Shown here piece by piece: positions 12,601 to 24,059 of a stretch of DNA of 64,000 nt. The first letter of the stretch is position 1, and every line of letters starts with the position of its first letter. The stretch covers positions 74,924,028 through 74,988,027 of the forward strand of contig NC_088295.1 in the NCBI RefSeq assembly GCF_032854445.1. Reading direction: 5' to 3'. The position numbers and the translations under genes were made by a program. The notes under the pieces are model-generated. The model did not search any database, was not told where the DNA came from, and was given only the letters and a program-made list of their open reading frames with translations. This stretch comes from Liolophura sinensis. Taxonomy: Eukaryota > Mollusca > Polyplacophora > Chitonida > Chitonidae.

Positions 12601-15163
12601 CTGATCAGGTTTAAATGTATGAAGAAGCAGTGTCAACAGCTCTCAAGAACTAGACCATGTGCCCAATATAAGCAGGACATGTACCCATACAAACAGTCAC
12701 CATACGTACAATATTTGCCAATAAAAACATAACCTGTCATGTACTATTATCAATTTTATTTCATGTAAAGTCAGTTCTGCTTCAATATATATATATATAG
12801 AACGAATGCCATGGCAAATAAATAACAGTATATTCACCAATAAGGTAAATTTTTATTCGACTTACTCGCCAACTTCGTGCCGAAAAAAAGTTGGATCCAC
12901 TCCTATTTATTGTCATAGGATCTATACAGAAAAATTTCAGTTACCAGTAACTTTCAGCCATTACCTAAGCAAATGTGTGGGTATGTCTTGAGAAATATTG
13001 AGGAAAAACAGCTATTTATTGGACCGGACCCCACATCACTGACTAGACCCAGCACTGAAACCGCTTGTGAATGATGTCCTGCCGCAAACTGAAACTGTTC
13101 AACCTGATTCTTATTACATTATGGTCCAAGTGATCATTTTGTTCATTGAAACGTATTGTCCTAGGACAAAATTCAACGGGGTATTAGTGGAGAGCTACAT
13201 GGTGGACACTAGCCATTTGAGCATGGCTTACGTGGAGCTACATGTAAACTGCAGCTTCAAAAATTTGTGGAGCTGTAAATAGCATTTACGTCTAGTCAAC
13301 TGTTTTGGCATAGATTTGTCATGCCACAAATTTCCACACCATACCTGTGTAACCTCCTCTAATTTCTGCTGTAGCTGATCATGAAACAAGAATCATATCC
13401 TCCTCCTCCTTGTTGAGCTGCATGATTTTCTCATGGCTCAGTTTGAGCTGGTCTGTCAGGTAGGCTGTGGATTCTTGCCTCAGTATCCAGCTGTTTGCTC
13501 AGTTCCATCATCTTCGCTATCATACTTTCACGTTCACGCTCAAGATTCTCATGAGTCTGAAAACAAGAAGGTATGTTTTTATATTCTAGTTTTAGCCAGT
13601 GTGTACAGAGACCAGAGTGTACCAGGTAAACCATCAGCCTTTGGCAAATTGTGGATAAAAAATGATCATTAACAAAGATTACAATGTGTAAATGGTCACT
13701 CAAGTGTCACTGACTGTTTAGTGTCACCAAGGTTACATCAACAGCGAGAGCGGCAGAATGTATTATCTGTCAATGGCCAGGTTTGTGTGGCTTCAAATTT
13801 TAAATTTAAGAATTATAAACACACATAAGTTGGAGACTGTATTTCACAGTATGAGCAAGTGAGAATTTACCCTTGCTATTCACATAGCACAAGGCTCTGT
13901 GGTTGATGACATCTATCAAAACTATACCTCTATCAGCTTTGCGCGGTCATCCTCTGCTTTCTTCAGCTTCTCCTCCAGCACTATGGTCTTAGAGCGGATG
14001 ACCAGCATGTCTGATTCCTCATCTTCCTCCTCCACAAAATCATCAGCACAAGGACGCTTGAACTGGAATGGCATGCTGGCCCCTCGTATCTGCCCTGTCC
14101 TCATCACATAACAGAACTGGTAAAACTCACCATCATCCTTTGGCAGCTGTGATGCTGAAAAATTAAAAGAGGACATACATGTTTCTGTGTAATGGAAAGT
14201 TGCTTGAGTATCTATAAACTATAGGTGTATCTGGTAATCCCACATAAAGAATACAGGCTAAACTATAGGTGTATTTGGTAATCCCACATATAGCATACTG
14301 GCTAAACTATAGGTGTATTTGGTAATCCCACATATAAAGTACTGGTTAAACTATTGCTGTATTTTTGGTAATCCCACATATAGAACACTGGCTAAATCAT
14401 AGGCGTATTTGGTAATCCCACACATAGAATACTGGCTAAATCATGGGTGTATTTGGTAATCCCACATATAGAATACTGGCTAAATCATAGGCGTATTTGG
14501 TAATCCCACATATAGAATACTGGCTAAATCATGGGTGTATTTGGTAATCCCACATACAGAATACTGGCTAAATCATAGGCGTATTTGGTAATCCCACATA
14601 TAGAACACTGGCTAAAAGAGCTAAACGGCTTTAATATACTCTGAGCACAGATATCTGTATTATTTTTTCATTCGAACTAATTGGTGTTTAACCCAATAAT
14701 CAACAATTTTTCACCTGTACAATGGCAATCTGGTTAATGTGTGTGTTCGTAAGGCACATACACAAAAACCTACTAATGTAAAGCTGCAGTCAAAGCAGCA
14801 AAGGGTTGCTTTGTTTTCTGTTTTCAAAATCGAAAACGAATGTTGATTTCTGACAAACTTACTTGGAAATACAACTTTGCTGTATGTCTCTTTGCCTGCC
14901 TCGTAATCAGCTGGCCATGGTGCCCACTCGTAGTACACATAGTCTCTGTAGGACATCCAGCCCACTTTGTACAGGCCGATGTAGTCTCGTGTGCTGGGGT
15001 ATAAGTCTGATGTCAGAGTGTACTGGCACTCAATGTCCGCATCTGCTGGGTACGTCTCGGGAATGTTGTGGAATATCACCGCAGCAAACTCTGAGCGGGG
15101 CGAGGATTTCTCTTCCACCATTTCCTTGTTTATCTCAACAATATCATGTATACCTTCCTCCAT
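3427..15163 (-). CDS. TAX1BP1: TAX1BP1/CALCOCO-family autophagy receptor (SKICH domain, coiled coil, two zinc fingers), 15 coding exons
   Basis: Coding exons (high to low): 15163-14863, 14154-13928, 13556-13345, 11967-11824, 11439-11251, 10441-10304, 9563-9468, 9100-8813, 7477-7324, 7044-6985, 6786-6518, 6114-6040, 5604-5196, 4608-4467, 3628-3427. All have GT-AG borders and matching phases, giving 967 residues once two extra bases in exon 3 are discounted (human TAX1BP1 is about 790). Residues about 26-133 are a SKICH domain, with FYQFCYV and GASMPFQF typical of the family. An acidic stretch then leads to DMLVIRSKT at 149-157, matching the non-canonical LIR of NDP52/TAX1BP1. A coiled coil fills about 155-717 and a Pro/Ser-rich linker 718-853. 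The C-terminus has two C2H2/UBZ-like fingers (C913, C916, H932, H936; C941, C944, H960, H964). Family members link ubiquitinated cargo to ATG8 proteins in the cytoplasm. CALCOCO1/NDP52 are the alternatives; the paired C-terminal fingers favour TAX1BP1. Confidence 0.93.
3815..4050. mobile_element. MITE-like element with imperfect terminal inverted repeats of about 45-50 bp
   Basis: It lies in the last intron of the TAX1BP1-like gene. The left end (GAGATCATGAAGTGATGTTA) reads as an imperfect reverse complement of the right end (TAAGATCGCTTCGTGATCCC), and the similarity continues inward over about 45 bases. The interior is AT-rich and non-coding. This is the structure of a non-autonomous DNA transposon. 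A weaker relative is at about 44640-44850. Confidence 0.6.
4660..4830. mobile_element. Possible short inverted-repeat element
   Basis: This intronic stretch begins GGGCCCAATTTCACAGAAC and ends in a loosely inverted counterpart (TTCTTGAGACCAGAGGCC). It resembles the short palindromic elements at 3815-4050. No target duplication could be defined. Confidence 0.3.
7144..7278. repeat. Left arm of a 135-bp inverted repeat flanking five exons of the TAX1BP1-like gene
   Basis: This intronic stretch (between the exons at 7477-7324 and 7044-6985) is the reverse complement of 11578-11713, with only two or three differences over about 135 bases. It has no terminal inverted repeat of its own and no coding content. 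Confidence 0.9.
7553..7701. mobile_element. MITE with about 28-bp terminal inverted repeats and TA ends (short copy)
   Basis: The element starts TACCTTAATTCTTCTAAG and ends ATAAGAAATAGGGTA, near-perfect inverted ends that include the TGTCCCA/TGGGACA motif. The interior (TAGCAGGAATATTGAG read on the minus strand) matches the copy at 56604-56821 in opposite orientation, but is about 70 bases shorter. The TA at both ends suggests a Tc1/mariner-type target site. It sits in a TAX1BP1-like intron. Confidence 0.7.
8278..8456 (-). mobile_element. tRNA-headed SINE fragment (family C)
   Basis: Read on the minus strand it begins with a tRNA-like head, GGTGGCCTAACGGTTAGAGC, followed by a B-box-like stretch. 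It then shares CGGATCATACCAGACAAAAT with other family C remnants less clearly. It is truncated before the family 3' end and lies within an intron of the TAX1BP1-like gene. Confidence 0.55.
10795..10970 (-). mobile_element. SINE family A copy (conserved core, no head)
   Basis: On the plus strand it reads TCAAGAATATTTCACTTATA, then a GGTGGGAGGAAACCGGGC core, then CCTTCCCACGTACGGCCGG. These blocks recur in at least eight places in this window. The tRNA-like head present in the 49361-49612 copy is missing or degraded here. It is inserted in an intron. Confidence 0.8.
11578..11713. repeat. Right arm of the 135-bp inverted repeat
   Basis: It lies in the intron between the exons at 11967-11824 and 11439-11251 and is the near-exact inverse of 7144-7278. 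Together the two arms bracket the five coding exons from 11439 to 7324. Confidence 0.9.
13345..13556 (-). other. TAX1BP1: TAX1BP1-like gene, coding exon 3 with two apparent single-base insertions
   Basis: The exon is bounded by TTTTCAG and GTATGG. Its length is 212 bases, whereas the flanking phases (0 and 0) require a multiple of three. It reads in three successive frames: THENLERERESMIAKMMELS, then AYLTDQLKLSHEKIMQLNKE, then HDQLQQKLEEVTQ. All three are coiled-coil-like. The switches fall near 13463-13480 and 13381-13390, each costing one extra base, so 210 bases would restore 70 codons. Assembly error is the simplest explanation; a broken allele is possible. Confidence 0.75.
14219..14618. 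repeat. Minisatellite, about 9 copies of a 44-bp unit
   Basis: The array is in the intron between coding exons 1 and 2 of the TAX1BP1-like gene. The unit contains GTATTTGGTAATCCCACATA and ACTGGCTAAA. Copies alternate between CTATAGGTG, CATAGGCG and CATGGGTG variants, hinting at a two-unit higher-order period in the later part. Confidence 0.9.
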
Positions 15164-15187
15164 CTTGTAAGACAGTCAGTTTTGTTT
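14863..15187 (-). other. TAX1BP1: TAX1BP1-like gene, first coding exon (SKICH N-terminal half)
   Basis: The acceptor AAATTTCAG sits just before 15187 and the first ATG is at 15163-15161, 24 bases into the exon, so an upstream non-coding exon is expected. The exon codes 100 residues and ends in phase 1 at a GTAAGT donor. It contains the SKICH strands VIFHNIPETY, DYIGLYKVGW and YEWAPWP, which are diagnostic of the CALCOCO/TAX1BP1 family. Confidence 0.9.
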
Positions 15188-15559
15188 CTGAAATTTATGA
15201 AAAGAAGAAAACTTGAATGAATGTAATCCATAAAACAAAAAAAGATATATAAATACACTTCAGTTAAGAGTCACTCATGACTGACCGTCTTATGAGCATT
15301 TTGGAAATATCATAGTTATAAGCACTTACTGTAATTGTATATTTTCTAGTAAATCATAATATCATGGCAACACTGAGAAGTTTTCTGGGCTGGGGAAACT
15401 GGAGCACTCAGAAGAGATTCAGTTTATCTTCATATTGGGATACCTGACATTGCCACCGTCACCAAAATCATTTTTGGTAGGAGTTATTATTCCTTTTTTC
15501 TGAGGTAAGTTAATTAATGCAGCTGACATAACTGACATCAAAATGAAGCGGTCAGCCTC

Positions 15560-15893
15560 TCATAAATAAACATAGCAAGTGTTCAAAAACCTGTCATATA
15601 TGTACACTGCAAAGTGTTAAGGTACCTGTAACATATAAACACTGCAAAGTGTTCAGGTACCTGTAACATATAAACAGTACAAAGCGTTCAGGTACCTGTC
15701 ACATATAAACACTACAAAGTGTTCAGGTACCTGTCACACATAAACACTACAACATGCTCAAGTACTTGTCACACATAAACACTGCAAAGTGTTCATGTAC
15801 ATGTACCTGTCACATATAAACACTGAAAAGTGTCCATGTACCTGTCAATTCTAAACACTGTAAAAGTCTGTGTACATGTCACATACTAACACA
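15560..15893. repeat. Minisatellite, about 9 degenerate copies of a 35-bp unit
   Basis: The unit contains CATATAAACACTGCAAAGTG and TTCAGGTACCTGT. It lies in the 5' intron upstream of the first coding exon of the TAX1BP1-like gene. Confidence 0.85.
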
Positions 15894-16846
15894 AAAAAGG
15901 TTCTATCTGCTGGAATAATCTTATTTCTGCCCTTTCTTGACACGTTATGATATATGACTCAAACTCATATCCTGATCAATCAGAAAACATATGATGGGGT
16001 TTCAGTACGGTCAACTCAACTAAATGTCCAGCAAAACAGTATAATTTTTACTGCATATCAAATTTATTCATTTTAATAAGCAATCTAAGGAAGTTTTAAG
16101 ATATAGTCTGACTGAAGAGGATGAATGAAAAGCACAGAACATATATGAAATGTTGATTGATGAAGGATGGTATCTTCTCTTCTTTCATGAGAACTAGGAC
16201 ATAGGGAATATAAACACACTGTCATTTCATACAAGGCTGAATGGTGACATGCAGGGAACTAGCGAAACCAGCCCTTGCAACTTTTGGGTACCAACAGTTT
16301 TAATCCCTAGATCCAAATGAAAATACCTGAATATTCTAAATATTATTCTGACTTTGTTACTGATGTTACAGAAATATTTATTACTTAATTGTTGTTTAAT
16401 GCTGTGTTGGAACCCGTAAGCAAAGATTTGTGAAACAGTGTTTTTGGTGATCCATCTCTCAGATGTGCACTGTAAAACTGATTCTTCAATGGACTGATGT
16501 TTGTCTACCATGTGGCTTTACCACAGCCCTGAGAAACTATAACCACATATAACGACGTTCATCCATTGCACAATCTTAGTTGAAGAAGACAATTAATGCT
16601 CTTCAACAAACGTCAGACTGTGCAAACAGACACACAAGCATCATTGATCGCTTTGTGGCTTATAGTTACCAAGGCTCCATGAACAATCAGAGTCAACTGA
16701 TCTAGGATCTTCTGTTAATCACTGGATAATACTTCCTGATACTCAAACTACATTTAAAAGAACAGACATTTCCCGTGTCACTTCTGAAAAATGAAAGGAA
16801 AACAGATACGTTTAGCCATAACAAACTTAAAGACAAACATACTTAC

Positions 16847-17220
16847 GTGGATTGTATGATTAAAGCACACAAATGTGTATCAAACGTGTATCAAACAAAT
16901 AATACCTATCCCGAGGCAAAATAATGCTACAACAAAGCCTTACGCTTGTGTCAAGGACAAGTAAAAACATCACTATGTCAGCTGGTCTGGCACTGATCGA
17001 AAAGAAAACAAAACTTGCCTTCTTAGAATCACAATTTCGACAGGATTAGGCCTCGAAAACAACTTGCTCAGTCGACAGTCGTGTAATTTCTCTGTTCGTA
17101 AATGCTACGAAAGCTGTCTTGATGGGCAGTTAGAGAAAATCTCAAAATATTCAATGCCAGAAAATTATCGTGACACAAAAACAAACCTACTATGTGTTCT
17201 TTTCCGGTGTAATATTTTGA
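16847..17220 (-). promoter_or_regulatory. Probable 5' untranslated exon and upstream promoter of the TAX1BP1-like gene, with CRE
   Basis: A strong minus-strand donor, CCAC|GTAAGTATG, ends an exon at 16847; it could splice to the acceptor at 15187. Upstream, at 17225-17232, lies a full palindromic CRE, TGACGTCA. The transcription start is not marked by a TATA box, so the exon's 5' limit is a guess. Confidence 0.45.
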
Positions 17221-17224
17221 CGCA

Positions 17225-17232
17225 TGACGTCA
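17225..17232. promoter_or_regulatory. Consensus cAMP-response element TGACGTCA
   Basis: This exact 8-bp CREB/ATF palindrome lies just upstream of the inferred first exon of the TAX1BP1-like gene. A YY1-like word (AAAATGGCCGC on the minus strand) is about 310 bases further away, at 17534-17545. Function is inferred from position only. Confidence 0.45.
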
Positions 17233-19294
17233 ATGAACAGGGATAAACATGGGTTTTTCCGGTACCAAGCTGGACCTCCACAGATGGATTGTCTCCCTTT
17301 AGTCATGGTCGTATGGGCAATACCCGAATTCTCATATTGTATCATCAGCCCAACATTTAAACTTTCCTTTTTTTTCATAGTTTAAGATGTTTTTTGTCTT
17401 GTTTTTAAACGTTCTAGAGAACAAGGTGTATGTGTTTTCAGGGTTCGGGCATCTTTGACCACTTAGCTCTGTTCTCAGGTTCGATCCCAGCATTTGGGTT
17501 TTGTCTTACAGCCTATTTTAAGGGAGATGTGAACGCGGCCATTTTGTTTTTGATGTGAATGATGAATTGGCTAACAGATATACTGTGCTTGTATGCAAAT
17601 GATCTTGAGGAATTAAACCTAATTCAAGTTCATAGCCATCATTTTAACATCTGAACAAACCGGGGCCCCTATCTCGGAGCAATCATGAAGTGAGGTTGAT
17701 CTTCATTTATGTAAATACGTGGATGTCAGGTCAGAGGTTACGGCTTGTCACATGTGAACACGTCAACCTAACTTGCTAGAAAAGATAACGCAATCCCGAG
17801 TCGCATTTACGAAGAACACTTTTTAGTGGGCTCGCATAAACCCAGTGTGAGCGTACGCCATACTAGGCCTACTTGTCGACTCACCTTCGGTCGATGTATT
17901 TATAAAGACCTTCTCATATCAGAGTTGTGGCCGATATCCTATATCTAGGTCTTCATATGTGCATGTATATGGAAAGGTGTTCAATATTGAGGCGTCTGTA
18001 CGCAGTCTACAGGTATAAACAGTACGTTGTATCATATAGGGTCTAGTTGTTTGAAACAGTATTAGCTAATACCGGTATATTAAGTCATATTTTATACGGT
18101 ATTTAAAATTTTAGCCAAACTCAGAAGCTAATGCGGTTTTCCAATGTCAAAGTATAACGGCAGCAGTTTTAGTTCATATTTACTATAATGTTACACAATT
18201 TTCTTTTGCTAAGTACTCAGTTGAAGACTTGGCTCAAAGTGAAATATGGTATTAAGCCTAGCTTAAACCTGTTTTGAACGACCGCAGGTTTACACCTATG
18301 CAGGTTTACACATATGCTTAAATTGCACAGCCAGATTTGTAACATGCATGCAATCAGATGATGTGCACTATTTGCTATATATATAAGCGTTCGAATTTCC
18401 AGTATTCTAATACGCCACAACAGTAGAGCACTCGTAGGCCGACAAACTGTCTGATCATTCTACAAGGCACTCGTCTAGCAACTTTATTTACGAAAGTCAC
18501 GAACAGGGTTCGAACTTTGATTATCTATCACTGATTAACTTGTTTCTGATTAGTCGTTGTATGGTTTGCGTGCAACAGCTGCATGCTTTGAACATCGTCC
18601 GATTTTAATTTTGTGTGTAATTTCACTTCGTGGAATCTGAGGTCCACTTTGAAAATCATTTTTCCTTATTTAGCGTGGGATGAATATTCTAGCTTTGTTG
18701 TTATAAAAGCAACGCGAGAGTCTTGTCGTCTTGTCGGCCTATACATATACTAGGAAAAGGTAATATATAGAAAATCCATTAATTTAACGTAATGGGTGCA
18801 CGTGTATATTCATGCTACAGTCTATATATATATATATGTACGAATGGGTTATGGATAACCTAACATAGGCCTACAGAATGCGTTGTGACTACACTGTTAG
18901 AAGAACTTGTCAAAACAACAACAACAAAATTGTTACAGACCTCAACGACCAAAAGTTTCTTGGTTGCTTTACATTTATTCAAAATTCAAGCAGAAACACG
19001 TTTCATTTCTTTCTCTCTCACATGTTCCCAGCTTTATTTACAATACGAGACAATTTGTTCTCAAGATATAGTCTCAGAAGTGTTGAAAAAATGGCGAGGC
19101 ATAGGCCTATATCATATAGTGGAGTTCATGAGCAGTACAGGTGCAAGGTTACTGCTGTAGAATGCACATTTCTCATGCCTCCCTATACCGTCCGTGTTCA
19201 GTTACTAGTATATGTTTGTATGTTCAGTTTTACAGCTGTAGAGGTTCTATGATTTGTCATGGGAGACTGGCTAAAGATAATATTATGGGGAGGT

Positions 19295-19620
19295 GCTCAC
19301 ATCCGTATGTTTTGTACGCCCGAAAAACCGCGCGACTGCTCTTAGAGAATTTGGGTCAGTGAATACACTATAGTTTGAAGTGCAGATCGTAACGCCTGAA
19401 AGACCGATTCAAGCTGGGGAGACATTCACAATCACTATACGCCAATGTTCACTAGCCCATCGTACTGATGATTGGTTGGGCAGCAGTTTGTTTGGTGAAC
19501 TATATCAACGATACCCTGAAATTTCCGTTACCCTGTCGGCACGTGGAAATAACCGGAATTTGACAATGCAATCCACTTGTCCGAATCCATCTCTCGTTGG
19601 TTCGACCTTATGGCGTGATT
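19295..19620 (+). pseudogene. Decayed Neuralized homology repeat (NHR) domain fragment
   Basis: The frame from about 19382 to the TGA at 19620 reads IVTPERPIQAGETFTITI, then DDWLGSSLFG, YQRYPE and QSTCPNPSLVG..LW. This follows the NHR order seen in Neuralized proteins: rP(l/i)..gE.f.v.I, W.Gsl..G, P, .CPdl...W. Just upstream, in another frame, ARLLLENLGQ and IHYSL match the preceding NHR strand. A TGA at about 19361 and a frame change near 19382 separate the parts. No other exons are seen nearby, so this is probably a retrocopy or a gene fragment. Recognition is by eye and moderately secure. Confidence 0.45.
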
Positions 19621-22600
19621 GATGTAACGAGGATTGTCAGCGACGCGCGAAGGTCTGGTGGTTCCTCGTCATACCATCCGTCATGTAAAGGGATATATTC
19701 ATGAAGTAACTAGTGTAACGTATCATTCCATAACTGAATAACAAATCAACTACCAACTTGCCTGTATTGGTTTAAGGTCTACATATAATGCAGGTAACGC
19801 TACAAATAAAAGTGGACCGTAAGCAGGCCTATGTGGAATGTCGATGCAGATAAAATATATAGGCATACTAGGGCTTGTATCTAAAATCTACAAAACTCTT
19901 GTGTGCAGCGAATCATCTAAAACTAAAATCATAGACACCTAACACTACTGGAATGACGCTCCCCATCTAATACATGTACATTTTGTCATTTAATATTATA
20001 GGCGTATGATATAATAAAACGCTATACTTAAACTATAGCACGTTTCTAATATACTTGCACACATGCACGTGTTGATTGCGGCTTACAGTAAAAACAGGTG
20101 TTGTCGATTACTTTTTAACAGGATACGTCTTGTTACGGAGGTAAATGCAAACACTTGTTCAGTTAGGCTCGGTGAGTATTATGCTGTTATGTGACCAAAG
20201 AAGACAAGAGACTTCCGCCCGCATCTGGCATCGCGGAAGTGAACACTTCAGGATCCGTGTGGCCGGTGTTCATTGCGTGAAACCGTTTCGACAAGGCTTA
20301 ATCTAATGAGGTTCTGTGGTTTTGATGTCATTTCTCAAACCGTAATTCGCTGGCTATATGTGGCTAAAGTATAGCAATATAAAACACTATTAGAGAGAAT
20401 ATACACAAAGAAAATATGATATAGTTGGCAAATGATCACACATGACCAAGGTAAACCTCTTGTCAATTTATCTCAGCTAAGCGTATATTCTAACTGTTCA
20501 TGCAACTGCTTTATATTCTGACTATTCATGCAAATGCTTCAGTAATAGCAAACTTATATATCCCCTAACACCAAGGCTTAGGCGTGAAAACAAAATGCAA
20601 TTATGCATGTTAATAACAGTGTATTAGAAGTCGCTGATTCTAACCGCTCATCATGCAAGACATTTTTCTATAGCCTATTCAGAGCTATAATAACAGATAA
20701 TAATCAAAAGCCACTGAAGTAAACCATGCTTAGCTTCTTAAGCTTTCTATACACGTTGCGACGTGATCTTGATAACAAAATGATATATCTGCGCTCCGCT
20801 ACGAAACATGTAGGCATTTATGTAGTTAATGAGGAAGGCGTTATACATGCAACTGTTTTCGTATTTTCCTGTGCAATATGTAGGTTATCCAATGGGCATC
20901 CAAGGGAATGCTTAAAGTTACACGACTTTGTACATTCCTGGTAGACATGTTTTTATAAGTGTGATCGTTCTAGAATTATTACCTAAGTCAGTACTGATTT
21001 TTACTGGTATTTTATATATGCCTGACGAATTGCGGTGTTTTTTATAGGCTATATGCCCAGTGTCCTTTATTTCGGCATTAAATGTGGCTAACGTCCTATT
21101 AGCAAAAATTTCTTGGGCATAGGCGTATAACAAGCATCAAAATAAACGCGTCATAAATTTGAGTCACAACGGAAAGTTCATTGGTCAACATCATCTCTGA
21201 CCTTTATATACAACCTGCATGATGTGATTCGAAGCTTTGTTGATAACTGCCTCAAAACGAGGCTATGTTTTTACCGGTGGTTAATCGTCAGTCTACTTGT
21301 CAGCAACTTTACGGATTTTTTTAATTTCCGGATTTGGATGGGGTAACTGACAGGAGGTCGGATTTCCCGGTTAATTGTGACTATTTGCCAACTACACTAT
21401 CACACTCCTCATCACTGCTCTGGTTTTAATCTCCATGGTGTAGTTTTTTTTTATAGTATACTTACGAAAGTGATCAACGCAGTAGAAAACCGTAGTAGCC
21501 TACTGGATGCGGTGTAGGCTATAGTTGCACTTGGTATCCACCATAACTTTATATATATTGGTCGAAGAATTTGCTGTACTTAAAACACGTAAACATGCCC
21601 ATTTCCATTAAACACTTAAGGTAATACGAAGAGGTTTCCTTTTCTTCAAGATGCAAAAACTGCTCTCTGAAAGAAGATCTGAACTTTGAACAATCTGTGA
21701 AACATTTCCTATATATAGTGAACACCGTAAACAGATGTCAGGTAGCGGTTCATGTACCAAACCCGAAACAGAACCATTGCATGAATATAGTGACTTCACT
21801 GAAAATACTACCTGGACACGTTTCTGGATGTAGGCCTACATGCAAGTATGCCTGGAATTTTAGTAATTGATATGACTCTGTCCGGCTTTTATTCCAATAC
21901 GTTGAAACACATATTCAGATATCATTCGATATGGACATTCCAGGTCATTAATCGCAAGGTCATTTCCCAAAACGACATATGGAACACAAACCACCAAAGA
22001 ACTAAGACAGTGTATAAAGTATGAAATTAGGACGGAATGACGCAAAGAGAAGCAGTCAAAAGTTTTAATGTTGGAAAGGCGCAGGGTATGTTGTAGGCGA
22101 CTGAGTGAAATCAGTATTCAGATTGTGTAGTATGCTAGTATGTCAGTTGTCGATAATAAAATATGTATCTCAGATGCGCTTTGATTGCAGCTGTTCATAC
22201 ATGTATATTCAACGTGGCAGTCTAATTCAACGCTATGATGATACAGCTCCTAGCCTCGGGTTAAGCAGAATTATAGACACAATCATTAAACAGAATGCAG
22301 AAATTCTGGACGCTCTGTCCATATTTTACTGACAGGAGAATTATACTCATTGTAAAATTAAGAAACTTAGAGTGGGGTCGTTTGATGGAATGACCTTGAC
22401 ACACTAGTTCTGGTAGTATTAACTTGTGACGCTGATGGAAATAACCAATACCGGATTGTGGAAGTACTGTCTTACGGTATCTTTAACTAGCTTATCTACT
22501 GAACAATTCTTAGCATACTAAGAATAACAAAGTAAACAATGTCTTTAATTTTTTATTATGATTGAGCGGCATTCGTAGTGTTACAATCTTGTAATACTAA

Positions 22601-23029
22601 AGTAAAAGCAGCCCTCAAAATGTGCGCTCTGGGTAAGCGGGCTTTTGATCAAAACAATTAATAAGGAGAGCTTGCCTCAGTGTTCAAACAAAATAACAAC
22701 AATACTAGATGGTTCCGTTTAAAACACTGTTTTGAAATAATTCACAGACAATTGCATAAGCCATACAGGTAAACAATAACTTAGTTATTGACATGTACAA
22801 ATATACATAATTATACACGTATTAATTTGGGTGCAGTCTTAACCCACTATACGCTGAGAGAGCGTAATTATAGCGTGTTTGCTCTGACAGCCCAATTTCG
22901 ACGTTATTATGGCCTCCCGAACGTAATGTCACAATGTAAAGTTAAATTGTGCTCCTGAGCACCCGAAATTGTACTTTTAGTCTACATCAGGTCAGTACTC
23001 CTGTGACCACCTCTCAAATAAACCGCTTC

Positions 23030-23330
23030 AGTGGCGTAATGCCTAGAGCGTCGGGTCATACCAATGGCTTTGAAAATGTTACTTGTTACCTCGCTTGGTA
23101 CTCAGCACTGACAGGTTAGAGGAATGAAATATGACAGGTTGGTTCAGTGTCGGTATAAAGTGACTGGGTCGGGTGTCATGGTGTCACGGTGTATTCGGCG
23201 TGATACTTCAGTGGCGGCAGCACTTTAGCTCTGCCACAACAAAACACAGAATGTCTACACACACCGAATGACTCCTCGTGGTCATATGACTGAAAACTTG
23301 TTAAGTAGGACGTAAAACAAAACCCTAAAC
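23030..23330 (+). mobile_element. SINE family C copy
   Basis: It has a tRNA-like head (CAGTGGCGTAATGCCTAGAG), a middle that shares GTGATACTTCAGTGGCGGCA with the 38770-38995 copy, and the family 3' end, CATATGACTGAAAACTTGTT followed by AAGTAGGACGTAAAAC. Confidence 0.65.
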
Positions 23331-24059
23331 ATACACACGTACATAAAATATACATAATGTGGGAATATCACACATCCTGTAATTATATAGGCAGGCACGC
23401 CAAAACACTGACAACGTCATTCCACATCAGTTCCGGTACAGTATTGCTACAAAAAGTACTCAGAAAGTTCTCATCCAGGCCTACTTTAGGTATATCCATA
23501 AAAGACACAGTCCTCCTTAAAATCCCGAGAAAAAAACACGACGAAAAAAAGTGTATTTGTATCATACAAAAAGACACTCTGTGTTCTCTCTCGAACAAAC
23601 TTGGCTAACTGCACTAGACTGATGGACTGTTCTTTCAAACGTACTAACCACAAAGTCGAACTTTCTAGAAATTTACATGATCCACGTGTCTCAATTTCGT
23701 ACAGATTTAACGCATACCATGGCGGCCAGCATCAAAGGACTCCGTCATTCGCAGAAGACTGGAATATTCACTGGGGTGACTGACAGCTTACGCGATGAAA
23801 TCAACAATTCTGTATACAGACAACGAAATTTATGAGGAAATGAACTGCAGATACATACCTGCACCCCTTTCAAGAAAAAGGAAACATTACTAGTTAAAGT
23901 TTTTCGATTACGAACAAGCATGACAAAAAGTATTAGAAACAAAGTCATGTACAGTATACAATGTGACAAAACTAATAGTATTTAAAAGGTTTATGTAGAC
24001 AATCCAGGGAAAAATATTCGAACGCTTTAATTGTTCCTCATTTCATGCTGTCTCACATG

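Noticed and set aside
18878-19252. 124-codon plus-strand frame and overlapping frames
   Set aside because: AT-rich, low-complexity composition, no splice context and no recognisable motif.
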